Positions 1 through 9,387 are shown, numbered from the stretch's first letter. The stretch: DNA of 64,000 nt from Neotamlana sedimentorum (GCF_000943565.1 NZ_JTDW01000004.1:248001-312000); one strand, 5' to 3'. Notes: generated by a model not told the origin, from the letters alone. Translations and numbers: made by a program.

Positions 1-1
1 G

Positions 2-661
2 CAACCACAAAAATGGGTTACGCATAAGGAAGCTTATAAGCATAAATCTAAATACCTATATTTTCATATTTTAGTTCACTTAGGCGCTTTACTTTTTGTG
101 CTTCAAGCGAATTTCAAATATTGGTTAGGAATTTTAATAATTATTGTTAGTCATTATATAATTGACGTTATTAAACTCAATTTAAAATCTAAAATAAATT
201 CAAGAATTCTTTTTGGTTTAGACCAATTGGCGCATATTATAATTTTAGGTCTTGTTTTAAGAATATACGAACCAGTAACCTTTAGTTTTAAACTATTTTA
301 CAAAACAGAAATTCTATTATTCGTTACATCTATTATTGGTATAACCTATGTATCTTCAATAATTATGAAAACCATAATCTCTAAATGGGATTTAAAGGAA
401 TATACCGAAGAAGCTTCGTTAGAAAAAGCTGGAGCTTATATTGGCATGCTCGAGCGTTTATTTGTATTTGCATTTGTAATTACCCAACACTGGGAAGGTA
501 TTGGATTTTTAATTGCTGCAAAATCGGTGTTTCGTTTTGGCGATTTATCTAAGGCAAAAGACCGAAAATTAACCGAATATATTTTAATTGGAACCTTACT
601 TAGTTTTGGGTTAGCCATAATATTTGGCATTACTTTTAGCTATATAAAAGACTTAATTTAA
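2..661 (+). CDS. DUF3307 family membrane protein (5' end outside window)
   Basis: The reading frame is open from the first base of the window, so the gene begins upstream; 219 codons are visible. The in-frame ATG-like start at 98 is a GTG inside the conserved family region and is not the real start. The visible N-terminal part (WVTHKEAYKHKSKYLYFH, then a hydrophobic helix) matches the DUF3307 pattern, in which a short loop is followed by a helix carrying conserved His residues (HILVHL). About five more hydrophobic segments follow. The function of the family is unknown; it is an integral inner-membrane protein often found beside a SatD-like regulator, which would lie outside this window. The stop overlaps the end of the convergent FkbM gene by 4 bases. 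Confidence 0.75.
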   Translation, partial: QPQKWVTHKEAYKHKSKYLYFHILVHLGALLFVLQANFKYWLGILIIIVSHYIIDVIKLNLKSKINSRILFGLDQLAHIIILGLVLRIYEPVTFSFKLFYKTEILLFVTSIIGITYVSSIIMKTIISKWDLKEYTEEASLEKAGAYIGMLERLFVFAFVITQHWEGIGFLIAAKSVFRFGDLSKAKDRKLTEYILIGTLLSFGLAIIFGITFSYIKDLI

Positions 662-1515
662 ACAATTAATTTATTAAAATGTCTTAGCTTTTGTTTAGGC
701 ACCATTACATAATCACAATCATTAATATTTTCATGAATACCAATAACTTCAACTTGTTCAAATTTTAAAAGTCTCTTTTTTTCTTTAACTACCCTAAACA
801 TAACATAATCTAAATTTAAAACTAACTCTTGAACACTGTTCTGTCTTTTTATTCTTAATTCATTTTCTATGTTATAAACCGGTAAGATTTCAATAATAAT
901 AATTGGAGAATATTTTTTTAAATCTTTTTCGAAACTCCGCAAAACCTCTAACTCTGCTCCCTCAACATCTATCTTTAAAACAGAAATATTTTTAAAATCA
1001 AATTTGTGTTTTACATCTGACCATGTAGACAATTGAATATCAATTTGTTTTTTAATTTGATTTTTTTGACGAAAACCATCAATTATTGAAGCTGAAGGGT
1101 CCGTATCATTATTATTAAACAAATATAAAATACCGGAATTAGTTTTATTAGAAATTCCTAAAGGCAAGACTTTAACTGAGCTAAGCTTATTTAATTTGAT
1201 TAAGTTTTCAAGATAATTAAAACATACTAAATTAGGTTCGAAACCCAGATAATAACTATTTGGGAAAATACTTTTAAATTTTAATAAAGTTTGTCCAATA
1301 TTTACTCCCACATCAACAAAAGTAGAAGTTATTAATGGTGAGAGTGTTTTAAGAAGGTCTAGCATCCATGGCTCTGGGTTAGACAAATGTAACTGCCCTA
1401 CATCATTATTTATAGGAATTATAAATTTTTTATTATTAAGGTTTATGCTTTTATTTAATTTTAAATATTTAAAAACCTTTAGTTTACTTAAAACCTTAAT
1501 AACCTTGGAATGCAT
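658..1515 (-). CDS. FkbM family SAM-dependent methyltransferase
   Basis: This 285-residue protein has the FkbM methyltransferase signature: the SAM-binding loop FVDVGVNIGQ at residues 66-75, the GFEP acidic motif at 91-94, and LKIDVEGAELEVL near residue 180, which is typical of this family. FkbM enzymes O-methylate sugars or small metabolites, and in Bacteroidota they are often linked to surface polysaccharides. No glycosyltransferase lies beside it here, so the substrate cannot be inferred. It sits 2 bases downstream of the CcsBA gene on the same strand and may be read through from it. Confidence 0.85.
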   Translation of the reverse strand: MHSKVIKVLSKLKVFKYLKLNKSINLNNKKFIIPINNDVGQLHLSNPEPWMLDLLKTLSPLITSTFVDVGVNIGQTLLKFKSIFPNSYYLGFEPNLVCFNYLENLIKLNKLSSVKVLPLGISNKTNSGILYLFNNNDTDPSASIIDGFRQKNQIKKQIDIQLSTWSDVKHKFDFKNISVLKIDVEGAELEVLRSFEKDLKKYSPIIIIEILPVYNIENELRIKRQNSVQELVLNLDYVMFRVVKEKKRLLKFEQVEVIGIHENINDCDYVMVPKQKLRHFNKLIV

Positions 1516-1517
1516 GA

Positions 1518-4500
1518 TTATTTTTTATAATATTTTGTATAGCCTCTGTAGCTAACAAAACCTAAAATAGCAACTATTCCACAAGCTATACCAATAAATT
1601 TTAAACTTACAATTTGATCGCCACTTGCGTAACTGTGTAAACCTGCTAAGTAGAAATTAACACCAAAATAAGTCATCATTATACTAGCAAAAGCCACAAT
1701 AGATAATAAGTTATAAATCCAACGGCCTCGTAAACCAGGAACCAAACGCATGTGTATTACAAAGGCATAAACCATAATACTAATTAAAGCCCAAGTTTCT
1801 TTAGGGTCCCAACCCCAGTAACGTCCCCAACTTTCGTTAGCCCACATACCACCTAAAAAGTTACCAATAGTTAGCATAACTAAACCAACAGTTAAAGCCA
1901 TTTCGTTAATTATAGTAAGCTCTTTAATGTTTAAATCCATTTTAACTTTATTATTTTTATTGGTAAATGCCATTAAAAATAGTGCCACAACACCTAAAAT
2001 CATAGCTAAAGTAAATGGACCGTAACTAGCAACTATAACCGCTACGTGAATCATTAACCAATAACTATTTAAAACTGGTTGTAGATTAGCAATGGCAGGA
2101 TCCATCCAATTCCAGTGTGCAATCATTAAAATCATTGAAGTTACAAATGCTGTTGAAGCTAAAGTTAAATCGCTTTTTCTACCAAAGGCTAAACCAAAAA
2201 ACATAGTTGCCCAAGCTACATAAATCATAGACTCGTAAGCATCACTCCATGGCGCATGTCCAGATATATACCAACGTGCAATTAAGCCAGCTGTGTGTAA
2301 AATAAAAACCCCATAAATTATGAACTTAAAAATATTAACCGATAGGTTTAATGCTTTGCTTTTATCTTTAAATATTTGAATTATAATTAAAATAAACATT
2401 AATGTACCAGCGTACATATACCAACTAAACAGCTTCTTAAAAATGTCGTATTTGTTATAAAGTATTTCCGTTTTTATTTTTTTATCACTTAACATAACTT
2501 CTCCGCCATACTTTTGCTGAGTTTTTTTAAAGGACTCCACAATTTTTGAAGCTTGAGAAAAATCGCCTGTTTGTTTAGCCTGATTTAAGGTATATAAGTA
2601 TACCTCTAATCCATTTTTTATAAAATTGGCATAAAGCGAATCTTGTATAGGAACTGCACCTAATTTGTATTCGTAAGAAGAAATCCATTTATTGTTTTCA
2701 TCCTCTGGTATTGGAAATAATTTTAAAGACGCGCCTTGAATGGTATTATAGAGTAAAGTAACACGCTCGTCTGTTTCTTTTATTTTTTTTTGATATCCGT
2801 TAGGAATAGCAGCACTGTAAGTTTCTTCTAAATATGGACTTAATTTATATGAACCATCTTCGTTTATAAAATCGCTTAAAGCAAAATGTTTTCCTTCTTT
2901 AGGTACACCAATTATAGTTCTTAAAGAATCCGTTTCCATTGGACGCAAATAAATAATGGGCACATTGTACCAAAATACCGGGCTTTCTTGCATTGAAAGA
3001 AATACTTGATCTGCAGATAAACCTTCGTATGTATCGCTTTTACTTAACTTTCTTAATAACTCTGAAGCATAAGTGTTAACAGGCATCATACGGCCGCTTA
3101 AATCTTGAATTACTAAATGTCCAAACTCATTAGCATGACCTTTTGGAGAAACATTAGCCTTTAAAAGCGAATCAATTTGAGCTTTACTTGATTTTTGTGG
3201 CGTGCTGTGATTATGTCCATCGTTAGCAGAATGTTCTTGAGCTAAACCATGTAAACCAACAAATAATAATAAAATAGTGGCGGCTTTTATTTTTTTGGAT
3301 TTAACCTTATCTAATTGCTTTTTTAAATCGCCAAAACGCGAACTTTTAGTAAATAAAATAGCCATTAAGCCTAAATACAACATTAAATAACCAAAATAGG
3401 TTATCATAGTTCCCCAATAATCATGGTTTACAGATAGTATTGTTCCTTTTTCGTCTGGATCGAAACCAGATTGAAAGAACCGATAACCTTTATAATCTAA
3501 AATGTTATTCATAAATATTTTATAGTCGAAACTTTCGGCTCCCTCATCAATAACAGTAACTTCGCTTGAATAAGCAGAATAGCGCTTTTCGGTTCCAGGA
3601 TATTTTTCAGCTTCAAAATCGTTTAGCTTTACAGAAAATGGCAATTCTAAAACTTTCGAGCCGTAGTTTAAAGCAATTTCTAAACCTCCAACTTCAATTT
3701 GCTCAAATTTACTATTGGTTCCCATGCCTCCTATTAATCCCACCTTTTTGGTTTCTCCGTTTGCAGTAACATTTAAAACCACACCATCTTCATCGTTTTT
3801 AAATAACTCCGATTTTTTAACCACATCGAACACCCCCTTAACTACAGGTTTAGGAAACACCACTTGCATATTACCAATTACATATCTTGCTCTTAATGCC
3901 AATGGTTGTATGGTATCTTTAATTAACTTACCCTGTGCCATAGTTGCCATAACCATATACTCACCTTCGAAAGGAGAATTAATAGTTAAAGAGTCTCCAT
4001 AATTTGTAATATTTATGGCACCTGGAGTTGGCTTATTTAATGCAAAAAGTATGTTGTGTATACTTGCTACTTGACCTTCTTTTAAAAAATGATTATGTGG
4101 CCCGTTTTGTCCAGCTTCAACTAGCTTTAAGTAAGATTCTCCCGTTTCATCTGGCACAATATCTTTTTCTGCACCAACAACAAATTTTTCTAGCTCAAAA
4201 CTTACTGGCTGATTGTTGTATTTAGTTTCAATACTAAAATTGTTATCCATTCTTCCTGAAAAATCAACTTTATCTTGAACGGTTAACCTTTGGCGAACAC
4301 CATCTATTTCATAATCACCATCAATAAAGGCAGTAATATATGTTTCTCTTGATAAAAATGAACTTTCTGTTGCTCCTTCTCGAATGGCCATCATACCTTC
4401 GAAACCCGTGTAACGTGTTACAAAAGCACCCAACAAAATAAAAATGAACGCTATGTGAAGAATAAAAGTAGCCCATTGCTCCTTTTTATAAAGTTTGTAA

Positions 4501-4712
4501 CGCTTAATGTTACCAACAAAGTTGATTACAAAAAACACCATAATAGCTTCGAACCACCACGTGTTATAAATTAAATTTCGTGTATATGGCGTTGGAGATG
4601 TTTCTTGTCCGGCATCTAAAAATGTACCTGTTGCCATTGCAGCGGCAAAAACAATAAATAAAATGGCGGTAAGACGTGTTGAAAAGAGAATTTTGGCTAG
4701 TTTATTTTGCAT
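1518..4712 (-). CDS. ccsA: CcsBA-type cytochrome c biogenesis protein (ResB-CcsA fusion)
   Basis: This 1064-residue multi-pass membrane protein is the system II haem exporter and cytochrome c synthetase. The N-terminal third is ResB/CcsB-like, with membrane helices near 12-30, 48-68 and 80-97, a periplasmic domain, then a helix near 435-455. A His-rich stretch (HSANDGHNHS) near residue 493 opens a second large periplasmic region. The C-terminal 300 residues are CcsA, with the haem-handling WWD motif WGRYWGWDPKETWALI near residues 960-975 and a further conserved His in WYISGHAPW. It attaches haem to CXXCH apocytochromes outside the inner membrane. The fused form is usual in Bacteroidota. The ATG at 4712 begins a good first membrane helix. 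Confidence 0.92.
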   Translation of the reverse strand: MQNKLAKILFSTRLTAILFIVFAAAMATGTFLDAGQETSPTPYTRNLIYNTWWFEAIMVFFVINFVGNIKRYKLYKKEQWATFILHIAFIFILLGAFVTRYTGFEGMMAIREGATESSFLSRETYITAFIDGDYEIDGVRQRLTVQDKVDFSGRMDNNFSIETKYNNQPVSFELEKFVVGAEKDIVPDETGESYLKLVEAGQNGPHNHFLKEGQVASIHNILFALNKPTPGAINITNYGDSLTINSPFEGEYMVMATMAQGKLIKDTIQPLALRARYVIGNMQVVFPKPVVKGVFDVVKKSELFKNDEDGVVLNVTANGETKKVGLIGGMGTNSKFEQIEVGGLEIALNYGSKVLELPFSVKLNDFEAEKYPGTEKRYSAYSSEVTVIDEGAESFDYKIFMNNILDYKGYRFFQSGFDPDEKGTILSVNHDYWGTMITYFGYLMLYLGLMAILFTKSSRFGDLKKQLDKVKSKKIKAATILLLFVGLHGLAQEHSANDGHNHSTPQKSSKAQIDSLLKANVSPKGHANEFGHLVIQDLSGRMMPVNTYASELLRKLSKSDTYEGLSADQVFLSMQESPVFWYNVPIIYLRPMETDSLRTIIGVPKEGKHFALSDFINEDGSYKLSPYLEETYSAAIPNGYQKKIKETDERVTLLYNTIQGASLKLFPIPEDENNKWISSYEYKLGAVPIQDSLYANFIKNGLEVYLYTLNQAKQTGDFSQASKIVESFKKTQQKYGGEVMLSDKKIKTEILYNKYDIFKKLFSWYMYAGTLMFILIIIQIFKDKSKALNLSVNIFKFIIYGVFILHTAGLIARWYISGHAPWSDAYESMIYVAWATMFFGLAFGRKSDLTLASTAFVTSMILMIAHWNWMDPAIANLQPVLNSYWLMIHVAVIVASYGPFTLAMILGVVALFLMAFTNKNNKVKMDLNIKELTIINEMALTVGLVMLTIGNFLGGMWANESWGRYWGWDPKETWALISIMVYAFVIHMRLVPGLRGRWIYNLLSIVAFASIMMTYFGVNFYLAGLHSYASGDQIVSLKFIGIACGIVAILGFVSYRGYTKYYKK

Positions 4713-4739
4713 AATTTCACCCTTTTTTTAAAGGTTTTG

Positions 4740-4747
4740 CAAATTTA
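4740..4747 (-). promoter_or_regulatory. Candidate -7 box (TAAATTTG) for the ccsBA gene
   Basis: Read on the minus strand the box is TAAATTTG, matching the Bacteroidota TAnnTTTG consensus, 27 bases ahead of the start codon. No clear TTTG -33 element stands at the expected distance. The rest of the 154-base gap between ccsBA and the haemoglobin gene shows nothing else. Confidence 0.4.
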
Positions 4748-4866
4748 ACCAATTATGTTTATTTGCGGGTGTTAAATTTAACTTAATACGGCACTTAATT
4801 GTAGATAAATAAACACTTTGATGTACTAAAAGTAAATTTTTTAATTACTATTGGTAAACCTCTAAA

Positions 4867-5256
4867 TTACTTTACCGTTCTAGCTTCAAAAATTTTCATG
4901 TAAAGAAATGTACTCATTTTTCGGGCTCTATTTTTGGCTATTTCTGCATATTCACCTTCAAATAACTCATTAACAGTTTCTAACCATAAATTTAGCCATA
5001 AACCAAAATGTTCTTGATTTATAACATGCTTATTATCTTCATCAATTTGAATATGCGTTTTTAAAGGGTTGCCATAATATTTCGTTTTTAAAAACAAACT
5101 CGACTCCCAAAAACTGGTTAAATTTTCTAAATGATCATCCCAATCATTAATTACATGAAAGAAAGGCGCTAAAACTTCATCGTTTTTTACTTTTTTATAA
5201 AACGATGACACTAATAAATACACATCTTTTCTATTTTGCAAATCGGGTTTATCCAT
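4867..5256 (-). CDS. Group III truncated haemoglobin
   Basis: I place the start at the ATG at 5256 (129 residues); an upstream TTG at 5265 falls inside the probable promoter. The sequence fits group III (trHbP/Ctb-like) truncated globins: FYKKVKNDEVLAPFF near the N-terminus, the DHLENLTSFWESSLF helix, and a His followed by a Trp-rich helix (HFGLWLNLWLETV) that should carry the proximal haem His. The family binds haem and O2 and is linked to microaerobic or nitrosative stress handling. It sits divergently from the DUF2520 gene and downstream of the cytochrome c assembly gene, so a haem-related grouping is plausible but not proved. Confidence 0.85.
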   Translation of the reverse strand: MDKPDLQNRKDVYLLVSSFYKKVKNDEVLAPFFHVINDWDDHLENLTSFWESSLFLKTKYYGNPLKTHIQIDEDNKHVINQEHFGLWLNLWLETVNELFEGEYAEIAKNRARKMSTFLYMKIFEARTVK

Positions 5257-5262
5257 ATTAAA

Positions 5263-5270
5263 CAAAGATA
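5263..5270 (-). promoter_or_regulatory. Candidate -7 box (TATCTTTG) for the haemoglobin gene
   Basis: On the minus strand TATCTTTG matches TAnnTTTG exactly and ends only 6 bases before the ATG at 5256. If it is used, the transcript would begin at or very near the start codon (leaderless). No -33 TTTG is visible at the usual distance. Confidence 0.45.
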
Positions 5271-5275
5271 CAGGT

Positions 5276-5310
5276 TTTGTATAGTTATTATTCTTTTATT
5301 TCTATTTTTG
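5276..5310 (+). promoter_or_regulatory. Candidate promoter (TTTG-N23-TATTTTTG) for the DUF2520 operon
   Basis: TTTG at 5276-5279 and TATTTTTG at 5303-5310 match the Bacteroidota -33 and -7 elements with a somewhat long 23-base spacer. The -7 box ends 4 bases before the ATG at 5315, so transcripts from it would be leaderless or nearly so. Confidence 0.45.
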
Positions 5311-5314
5311 CTTT

Positions 5315-6082
5315 ATGATTTCAGTAGTAATTTTAGGTGCTGGCAACGTAGCCACACATTTATTTAAAGCTTTACAAAACAGTAAAGAAGTTATTGTAAA
5401 ACAATGGTATAGTAGAAATTTAAACCATATTAGTTCGTTTAAAAACAATGTAAATATTATAGACGATTTAAAACAACTTGATAAAGCAGATGTATACATT
5501 CTAGCTGTTAGCGATGACGCTGTAGCGGAAGTATCATCACAATTACCCTTTGATAACCGATTAGTTGTGCACACCTCTGGAAGTGTAAACATTCACGATT
5601 TAGATAAAAAACATAAACGCGGTGTATTTTACCCTTTACAAAGCTTTAGTAAAGATGCTAAAATAGATTTCGCAAACGTACCTATTTGTATTGAAACCAT
5701 TGAAAAACCTTGTTATCACACCCTAAAAGCTATTGCTATAAGTTTAGGTAGCCCAACCAAAAAAGTAAATAGTAGCCAACGTAGTGTTTTACACTTGGCT
5801 GCCGTTTTTGTGAATAACTTTACCAATCAATTATATCGTGTAGCTCATGAAATTACAGAAAGTGAAGGTGCCGAATTCGATTTACTAAAACCACTAATTT
5901 TAGAAACAGCTTTAAAAGTGCAAGACCACTCGCCTTACATGGCGCAAACTGGCCCTGCAAAGCGTGATGATAAAAAAACCATAAAAAATCACTTAAAACT
6001 ATTAAGTAACGAGCACCACAAAGGCATTTATAAGCTCTTAACCGAATCTATTCAAATAACACATGGAAGAAAAAAGCTATAA
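5315..6082 (+). CDS. DUF2520 domain / Rossmann-like oxidoreductase family protein
   Basis: The 255-residue protein begins with a dinucleotide-binding Rossmann motif, VVILGAGNVATHLFKAL (residues 4-20), and continues with SGSVNIHDL and the C-terminal helical DUF2520 domain (LHLAAVFVNNFTNQLYRVA). The fold resembles F420/NADP-dependent reductases and prephenate dehydrogenase-like proteins, but no substrate is established for the family. It starts a forward gene run and its 3' end overlaps the next gene by 20 bases, so the two are translationally coupled. Confidence 0.85.
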   Translation: MISVVILGAGNVATHLFKALQNSKEVIVKQWYSRNLNHISSFKNNVNIIDDLKQLDKADVYILAVSDDAVAEVSSQLPFDNRLVVHTSGSVNIHDLDKKHKRGVFYPLQSFSKDAKIDFANVPICIETIEKPCYHTLKAIAISLGSPTKKVNSSQRSVLHLAAVFVNNFTNQLYRVAHEITESEGAEFDLLKPLILETALKVQDHSPYMAQTGPAKRDDKKTIKNHLKLLSNEHHKGIYKLLTESIQITHGRKKL

Positions 6083-6593
6083 AGAATATTTAGAACATAT
6101 TACTACTTTTATTTTTGATGTTGATGGTGTTTTAACCAACAGCATGGTTTTAGTTACCGATGATGGCGAATTACTAAGAAGTATGAATGCCAAAGATGGT
6201 TACGCCATTAAAACCGCCATAAAAAATGAGTTTAATTTTTGCATTATTACTGGAGGAACTAACCAAGGTGTAAAAAAACGTTTAGAAGGTTTAGGTGTAG
6301 AAGATATTTACTTAAATGCACACGAAAAAATTAATCAGCTAAATGATTATCTTGTTAAAAAGAATATAAAACCCGAAAATGTACTTTATATGGGTGATGA
6401 TATGCCAGACATTCCTGTTATGGAAGTTGTTGGCTTACCATGCTGCCCACAAGATGCTGTGCCGGAAGTTAAAAATGTAGCAAAATACATTTCTCATAAA
6501 AAAGGTGGCAAAGGCGCTGCTAGAGATGTTATCGAGCAAGTTTTAAAAGTACAAGGCAAATGGGCTGGAAATTTCTCGGCTAAAAACGATTAA
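6063..6593 (+). CDS. kdsC: KdsC-like HAD phosphatase (3-deoxy-D-manno-octulosonate 8-phosphate phosphatase family)
   Basis: The 176-residue, cap-less HAD protein carries motif I DVDGVLT (Asp19 and Asp21), the ITGG Thr motif II, and YMGDDMPDIPVM as motif IV, followed by the KdsC-type tail CCPQDAVPEVK. KdsC removes phosphate from Kdo-8-phosphate before CMP activation by KdsB, and a kdsB gene lies at 35873-36601 in this window. Related NeuA/YrbI-type phosphatases act on other nonulosonates, so the exact substrate is inferred. It overlaps the DUF2520 gene by 20 bases. Confidence 0.85.
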   Translation: MEEKSYKEYLEHITTFIFDVDGVLTNSMVLVTDDGELLRSMNAKDGYAIKTAIKNEFNFCIITGGTNQGVKKRLEGLGVEDIYLNAHEKINQLNDYLVKKNIKPENVLYMGDDMPDIPVMEVVGLPCCPQDAVPEVKNVAKYISHKKGGKGAARDVIEQVLKVQGKWAGNFSAKND

Positions 6594-6596
6594 AAT

Positions 6597-6914
6597 TTGA
6601 AAAGAACTAGCAGACGCATAGGTAATGGTTTTGGTTATAGTGGCTTTGGCAACAATCAAAGTGTTTTTAACCAAAGTTCTAGGCGTGCTTTTTCTAGTTT
6701 AAAAGATAAATTAAATAGCGAAACTCATTTACATTTTGAGCTAGATTTTCTTCATAAAAAGCTTACCAAAGAAGAAAAAGAAACTATTAAGAATAAAATT
6801 AGAAAATCTGAAAAACGAAAGAGTATTAGAGTTTATATTCTTGCCAGTTTTTTACTTATTATTTTCTTAGTTTTTTTAAAAATTCTTGTCACCAACATTA
6901 TGGATAAAGCTTAA
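6597..6914 (+). CDS. Small conserved membrane protein of unknown function
   Basis: This 105-residue protein is not assigned to a family. It begins with a TTG codon 3 bases after kdsC. The first half is polar and rich in Ser, Arg and Asn, the middle (residues 42-73) is a highly charged helix with many Lys and Glu, and the C-terminus (about 76-100) is one strong membrane helix. It would be tail-anchored, with the charged part in the cytoplasm. It lies within the tight kdsC-UbiA-Maf run. Confidence 0.6.
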   Translation: MKRTSRRIGNGFGYSGFGNNQSVFNQSSRRAFSSLKDKLNSETHLHFELDFLHKKLTKEEKETIKNKIRKSEKRKSIRVYILASFLLIIFLVFLKILVTNIMDKA

Positions 6915-6917
6915 ATT

Positions 6918-7832
6918 ATGGCATTTTTAAAACTTGTACGCTATAAAAATTTAATCATTTTAATTTTAGCACAACTGTTAATTAAATATGCATTTTTACA
7001 ACCTTTTGGTGTTTTAACTAGCTTGAATACATTTGCTACTTTACTACTAATATTAACTACTATTTTAATTGCTGCGGCAGGTAATATTATAAATGATATT
7101 TATGATGTTAACACCGATACAATTAACAAACCAGAAAAAGTAATTATTGGCAAAATTATTTCTGAAAAATGGGCTTTTAATGCCTTTGTTATACTTAATA
7201 TTTTAGGTGTTTTATGTGGCTTTCTTGTATCGTATATTGTTAATAAACCTCCTTTTTTTTCATTATTTATAATTATATCGGTATTACTTTATTTGTATTC
7301 CACATACTTAAAACAATTACCAATTATAGGAAATGTGATAATTTCTGTATTAGTTGGCTTTAGTATTTTAATAGTTGGTATTTTTGAATTACTTCCGGCT
7401 TTAACTCCAGATAACAAGGTTATTCAAATAGCCTTTTTCAAAATTATTTTTAAATATTCTGTATTCGCATTTACTATTAATTTATTAAGAGAAATAGCTA
7501 AAGATATTGAAGATTATGAAGGCGATTTAAATCAAAACATGAAAACACTTCCTATAATATTAGGTAAAAAAAACACAAAGTATATTTTATCAATTTTAAA
7601 TTTTGTACCACTTTTACTTATTATTATTCATATTAATAACAGGCTATATAAACATACTTTTGCAGTTATATATTTTTTAGTTTTTGTAGTAGCTCCACTA
7701 CTCTACATTTGCATAAAAACTTTAAGCGCACAAACAAAAACAGATTATACTCACCTTAGCAATGTATATAAAATAGTCATGGTTTTTGGTTTACTTTCAT
7801 TACTTTTATATAAGTATGTAATTTTAACATAA
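6918..7832 (+). CDS. UbiA family prenyltransferase
   Basis: This 304-residue protein has about eight membrane helices and the two Asp-rich motifs of UbiA enzymes: NDIYDVNTD at residues 59-67 and KDIEDYEGD near 195. These bind Mg-diphosphate of the prenyl donor. The close family in flavobacteria is often labelled geranylgeranylglycerol-phosphate geranylgeranyltransferase-like, but the acceptor cannot be read from the sequence. The stop overlaps the Maf start by one base. Confidence 0.85.
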   Translation: MAFLKLVRYKNLIILILAQLLIKYAFLQPFGVLTSLNTFATLLLILTTILIAAAGNIINDIYDVNTDTINKPEKVIIGKIISEKWAFNAFVILNILGVLCGFLVSYIVNKPPFFSLFIIISVLLYLYSTYLKQLPIIGNVIISVLVGFSILIVGIFELLPALTPDNKVIQIAFFKIIFKYSVFAFTINLLREIAKDIEDYEGDLNQNMKTLPIILGKKNTKYILSILNFVPLLLIIIHINNRLYKHTFAVIYFLVFVVAPLLYICIKTLSAQTKTDYTHLSNVYKIVMVFGLLSLLLYKYVILT

Positions 7833-8422
7833 TGCTTTCAGATAAACTTAAAAACCATAATATTATACTTGCTTCTGGCTCTCCTAGAAGACAACAATTT
7901 TTAAAGGATTTAGGAATAAATTTCGAAATTCGTTTAAAACCCATAAAAGAAGAATATCCAAATCGATTAACTCATTTTGAAATTAGTAATTATTTAGCAG
8001 AATTAAAATCGTTACCTTATAAATCGGAACTCGGTCCAAATGATATTTTAATAACTAGCGACACCATTGTTTGGCATAACAACAAAGCATTAGGTAAACC
8101 CAGTGATGCCAGTGAAGCGTTTAGCTTAATAAAATCATTAAGTAATACAACTCACGAAGTTATAAGCTCAATATGTTTTACAACTGCTTCATCTCAAAAC
8201 ACACAATTCGACTGTACGAAAGTTACATTCAAAGCACTATCAAATGATGAAATTAATTATTACATAAAAAACTATAAACCATTTGATAAAGCAGGGGCTT
8301 ATGGCATACAAGAGTGGATTGGGCAAATAGGCGTTACGAAATTAGAAGGTTCTTATTTTAATGTTATGGGGTTACCAGTACATCTTCTTTATAAAACGTT
8401 AAATGCTATGGTTGAAGATTAA
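7832..8422 (+). CDS. maf: Maf family nucleoside triphosphate pyrophosphatase
   Basis: The 196-residue protein has the Maf signature ILASGSPRRQQFL at residues 12-24, the SDTIVW catalytic Asp motif near residue 73, GKPSDASEA, and the C-terminal GAYGIQEWIG and EGSYFNVMGLPV motifs. Maf proteins hydrolyse dTTP/UTP or modified nucleotides to monophosphates, as a house-cleaning function. Length and motifs are complete. It directly follows the UbiA gene. Confidence 0.92.
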   Translation: MLSDKLKNHNIILASGSPRRQQFLKDLGINFEIRLKPIKEEYPNRLTHFEISNYLAELKSLPYKSELGPNDILITSDTIVWHNNKALGKPSDASEAFSLIKSLSNTTHEVISSICFTTASSQNTQFDCTKVTFKALSNDEINYYIKNYKPFDKAGAYGIQEWIGQIGVTKLEGSYFNVMGLPVHLLYKTLNAMVED

Positions 8423-8448
8423 TTATTCGTAGTTTTAAATAAAAAATT

Positions 8449-9387
8449 ATGCTTTTCACTTTAAATATACGGCACAAATTGCTTTTAAGTTTTATTTTCC
8501 TTTCTGTTATTTTAAAATCCTGTAAATCTGAAACTAAGAATAACGCAATATTAACCGATAATGTAAATAATGAAAAATCAAAGGATTTTAAAAATCATAT
8601 TGCTAAGCCTAAACAACCACTTTCACAAAATTTTAAGGCTTATTGGTATGCCGGTGAAGCTGAAATATCATCTTACAGATTACAACAATATCGTTATGGT
8701 GAACTTCGAGAAGGTACAGCTGTTTTAGTTTATGTAACCGAAGACTTTCTGCCTATTAAACAAGTTAAAGCAGATAAGCAAAATTCTAAAAACATACCGG
8801 TTTTAAAACTAAATGCTACTAAAAACTTTATAACAGGAATTTACCCTTATTCTATAATGCAAAGTACATTTTACCCTGTTGCAAACAATCAACATGCCTT
8901 AAAAGTTTCAGCCTCGATTCAAGAATGGTGTGGACACGTTTACACGCAATTGAATAATAGAAATAATTTTGAAATAACAACGCATTCGTATTTTGAGAAT
9001 GATGCTGATTATAACTTGGTTTTAGATAAAAATTTTTTAGAGAATGAATTGTGGACACAATTACGCATAGCTCCAAGTTTATTACCTACTGGCAATTTAC
9101 AAATTATTCCATCTCTAGAAACCTTAAGACTTCATCACTTTAAATTAAAAACTTACGCAGCTTATGCAACCCTTGGTCCTAATACCTATAAAATTAATTA
9201 TCCAGAATTAAATCGTACTTTAATTATTAATTTTAATCAAAATTTTCCTTACGATATTCTTAGTTGGGAAGAAACAGTAAATAATAACACAACCAAAGCC
9301 ATTAAACTAAAAACAATAAAAACTAATTACTGGAACAAGAAAAGTATACAAAACGAAACACTTAGAGATACTCTTCTGTTAAACTAA
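8449..9387 (+). CDS. Putative lipoprotein of unknown function
   Basis: The 312-residue protein has an N-terminal hydrophobic signal ending in a lipobox-like ILKSC, so it is probably a lipoprotein. The mature part is rich in beta-prone segments and conserved-looking aromatic stretches (FKAYWYAGEAEISSY, SASIQEWCGHVY). I do not recognise a characterised domain. It follows maf by 26 bases and precedes the MscS-like gene by 10, so it is likely co-transcribed. Confidence 0.6.
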   Translation: MLFTLNIRHKLLLSFIFLSVILKSCKSETKNNAILTDNVNNEKSKDFKNHIAKPKQPLSQNFKAYWYAGEAEISSYRLQQYRYGELREGTAVLVYVTEDFLPIKQVKADKQNSKNIPVLKLNATKNFITGIYPYSIMQSTFYPVANNQHALKVSASIQEWCGHVYTQLNNRNNFEITTHSYFENDADYNLVLDKNFLENELWTQLRIAPSLLPTGNLQIIPSLETLRLHHFKLKTYAAYATLGPNTYKINYPELNRTLIINFNQNFPYDILSWEETVNNNTTKAIKLKTIKTNYWNKKSIQNETLRDTLLLN

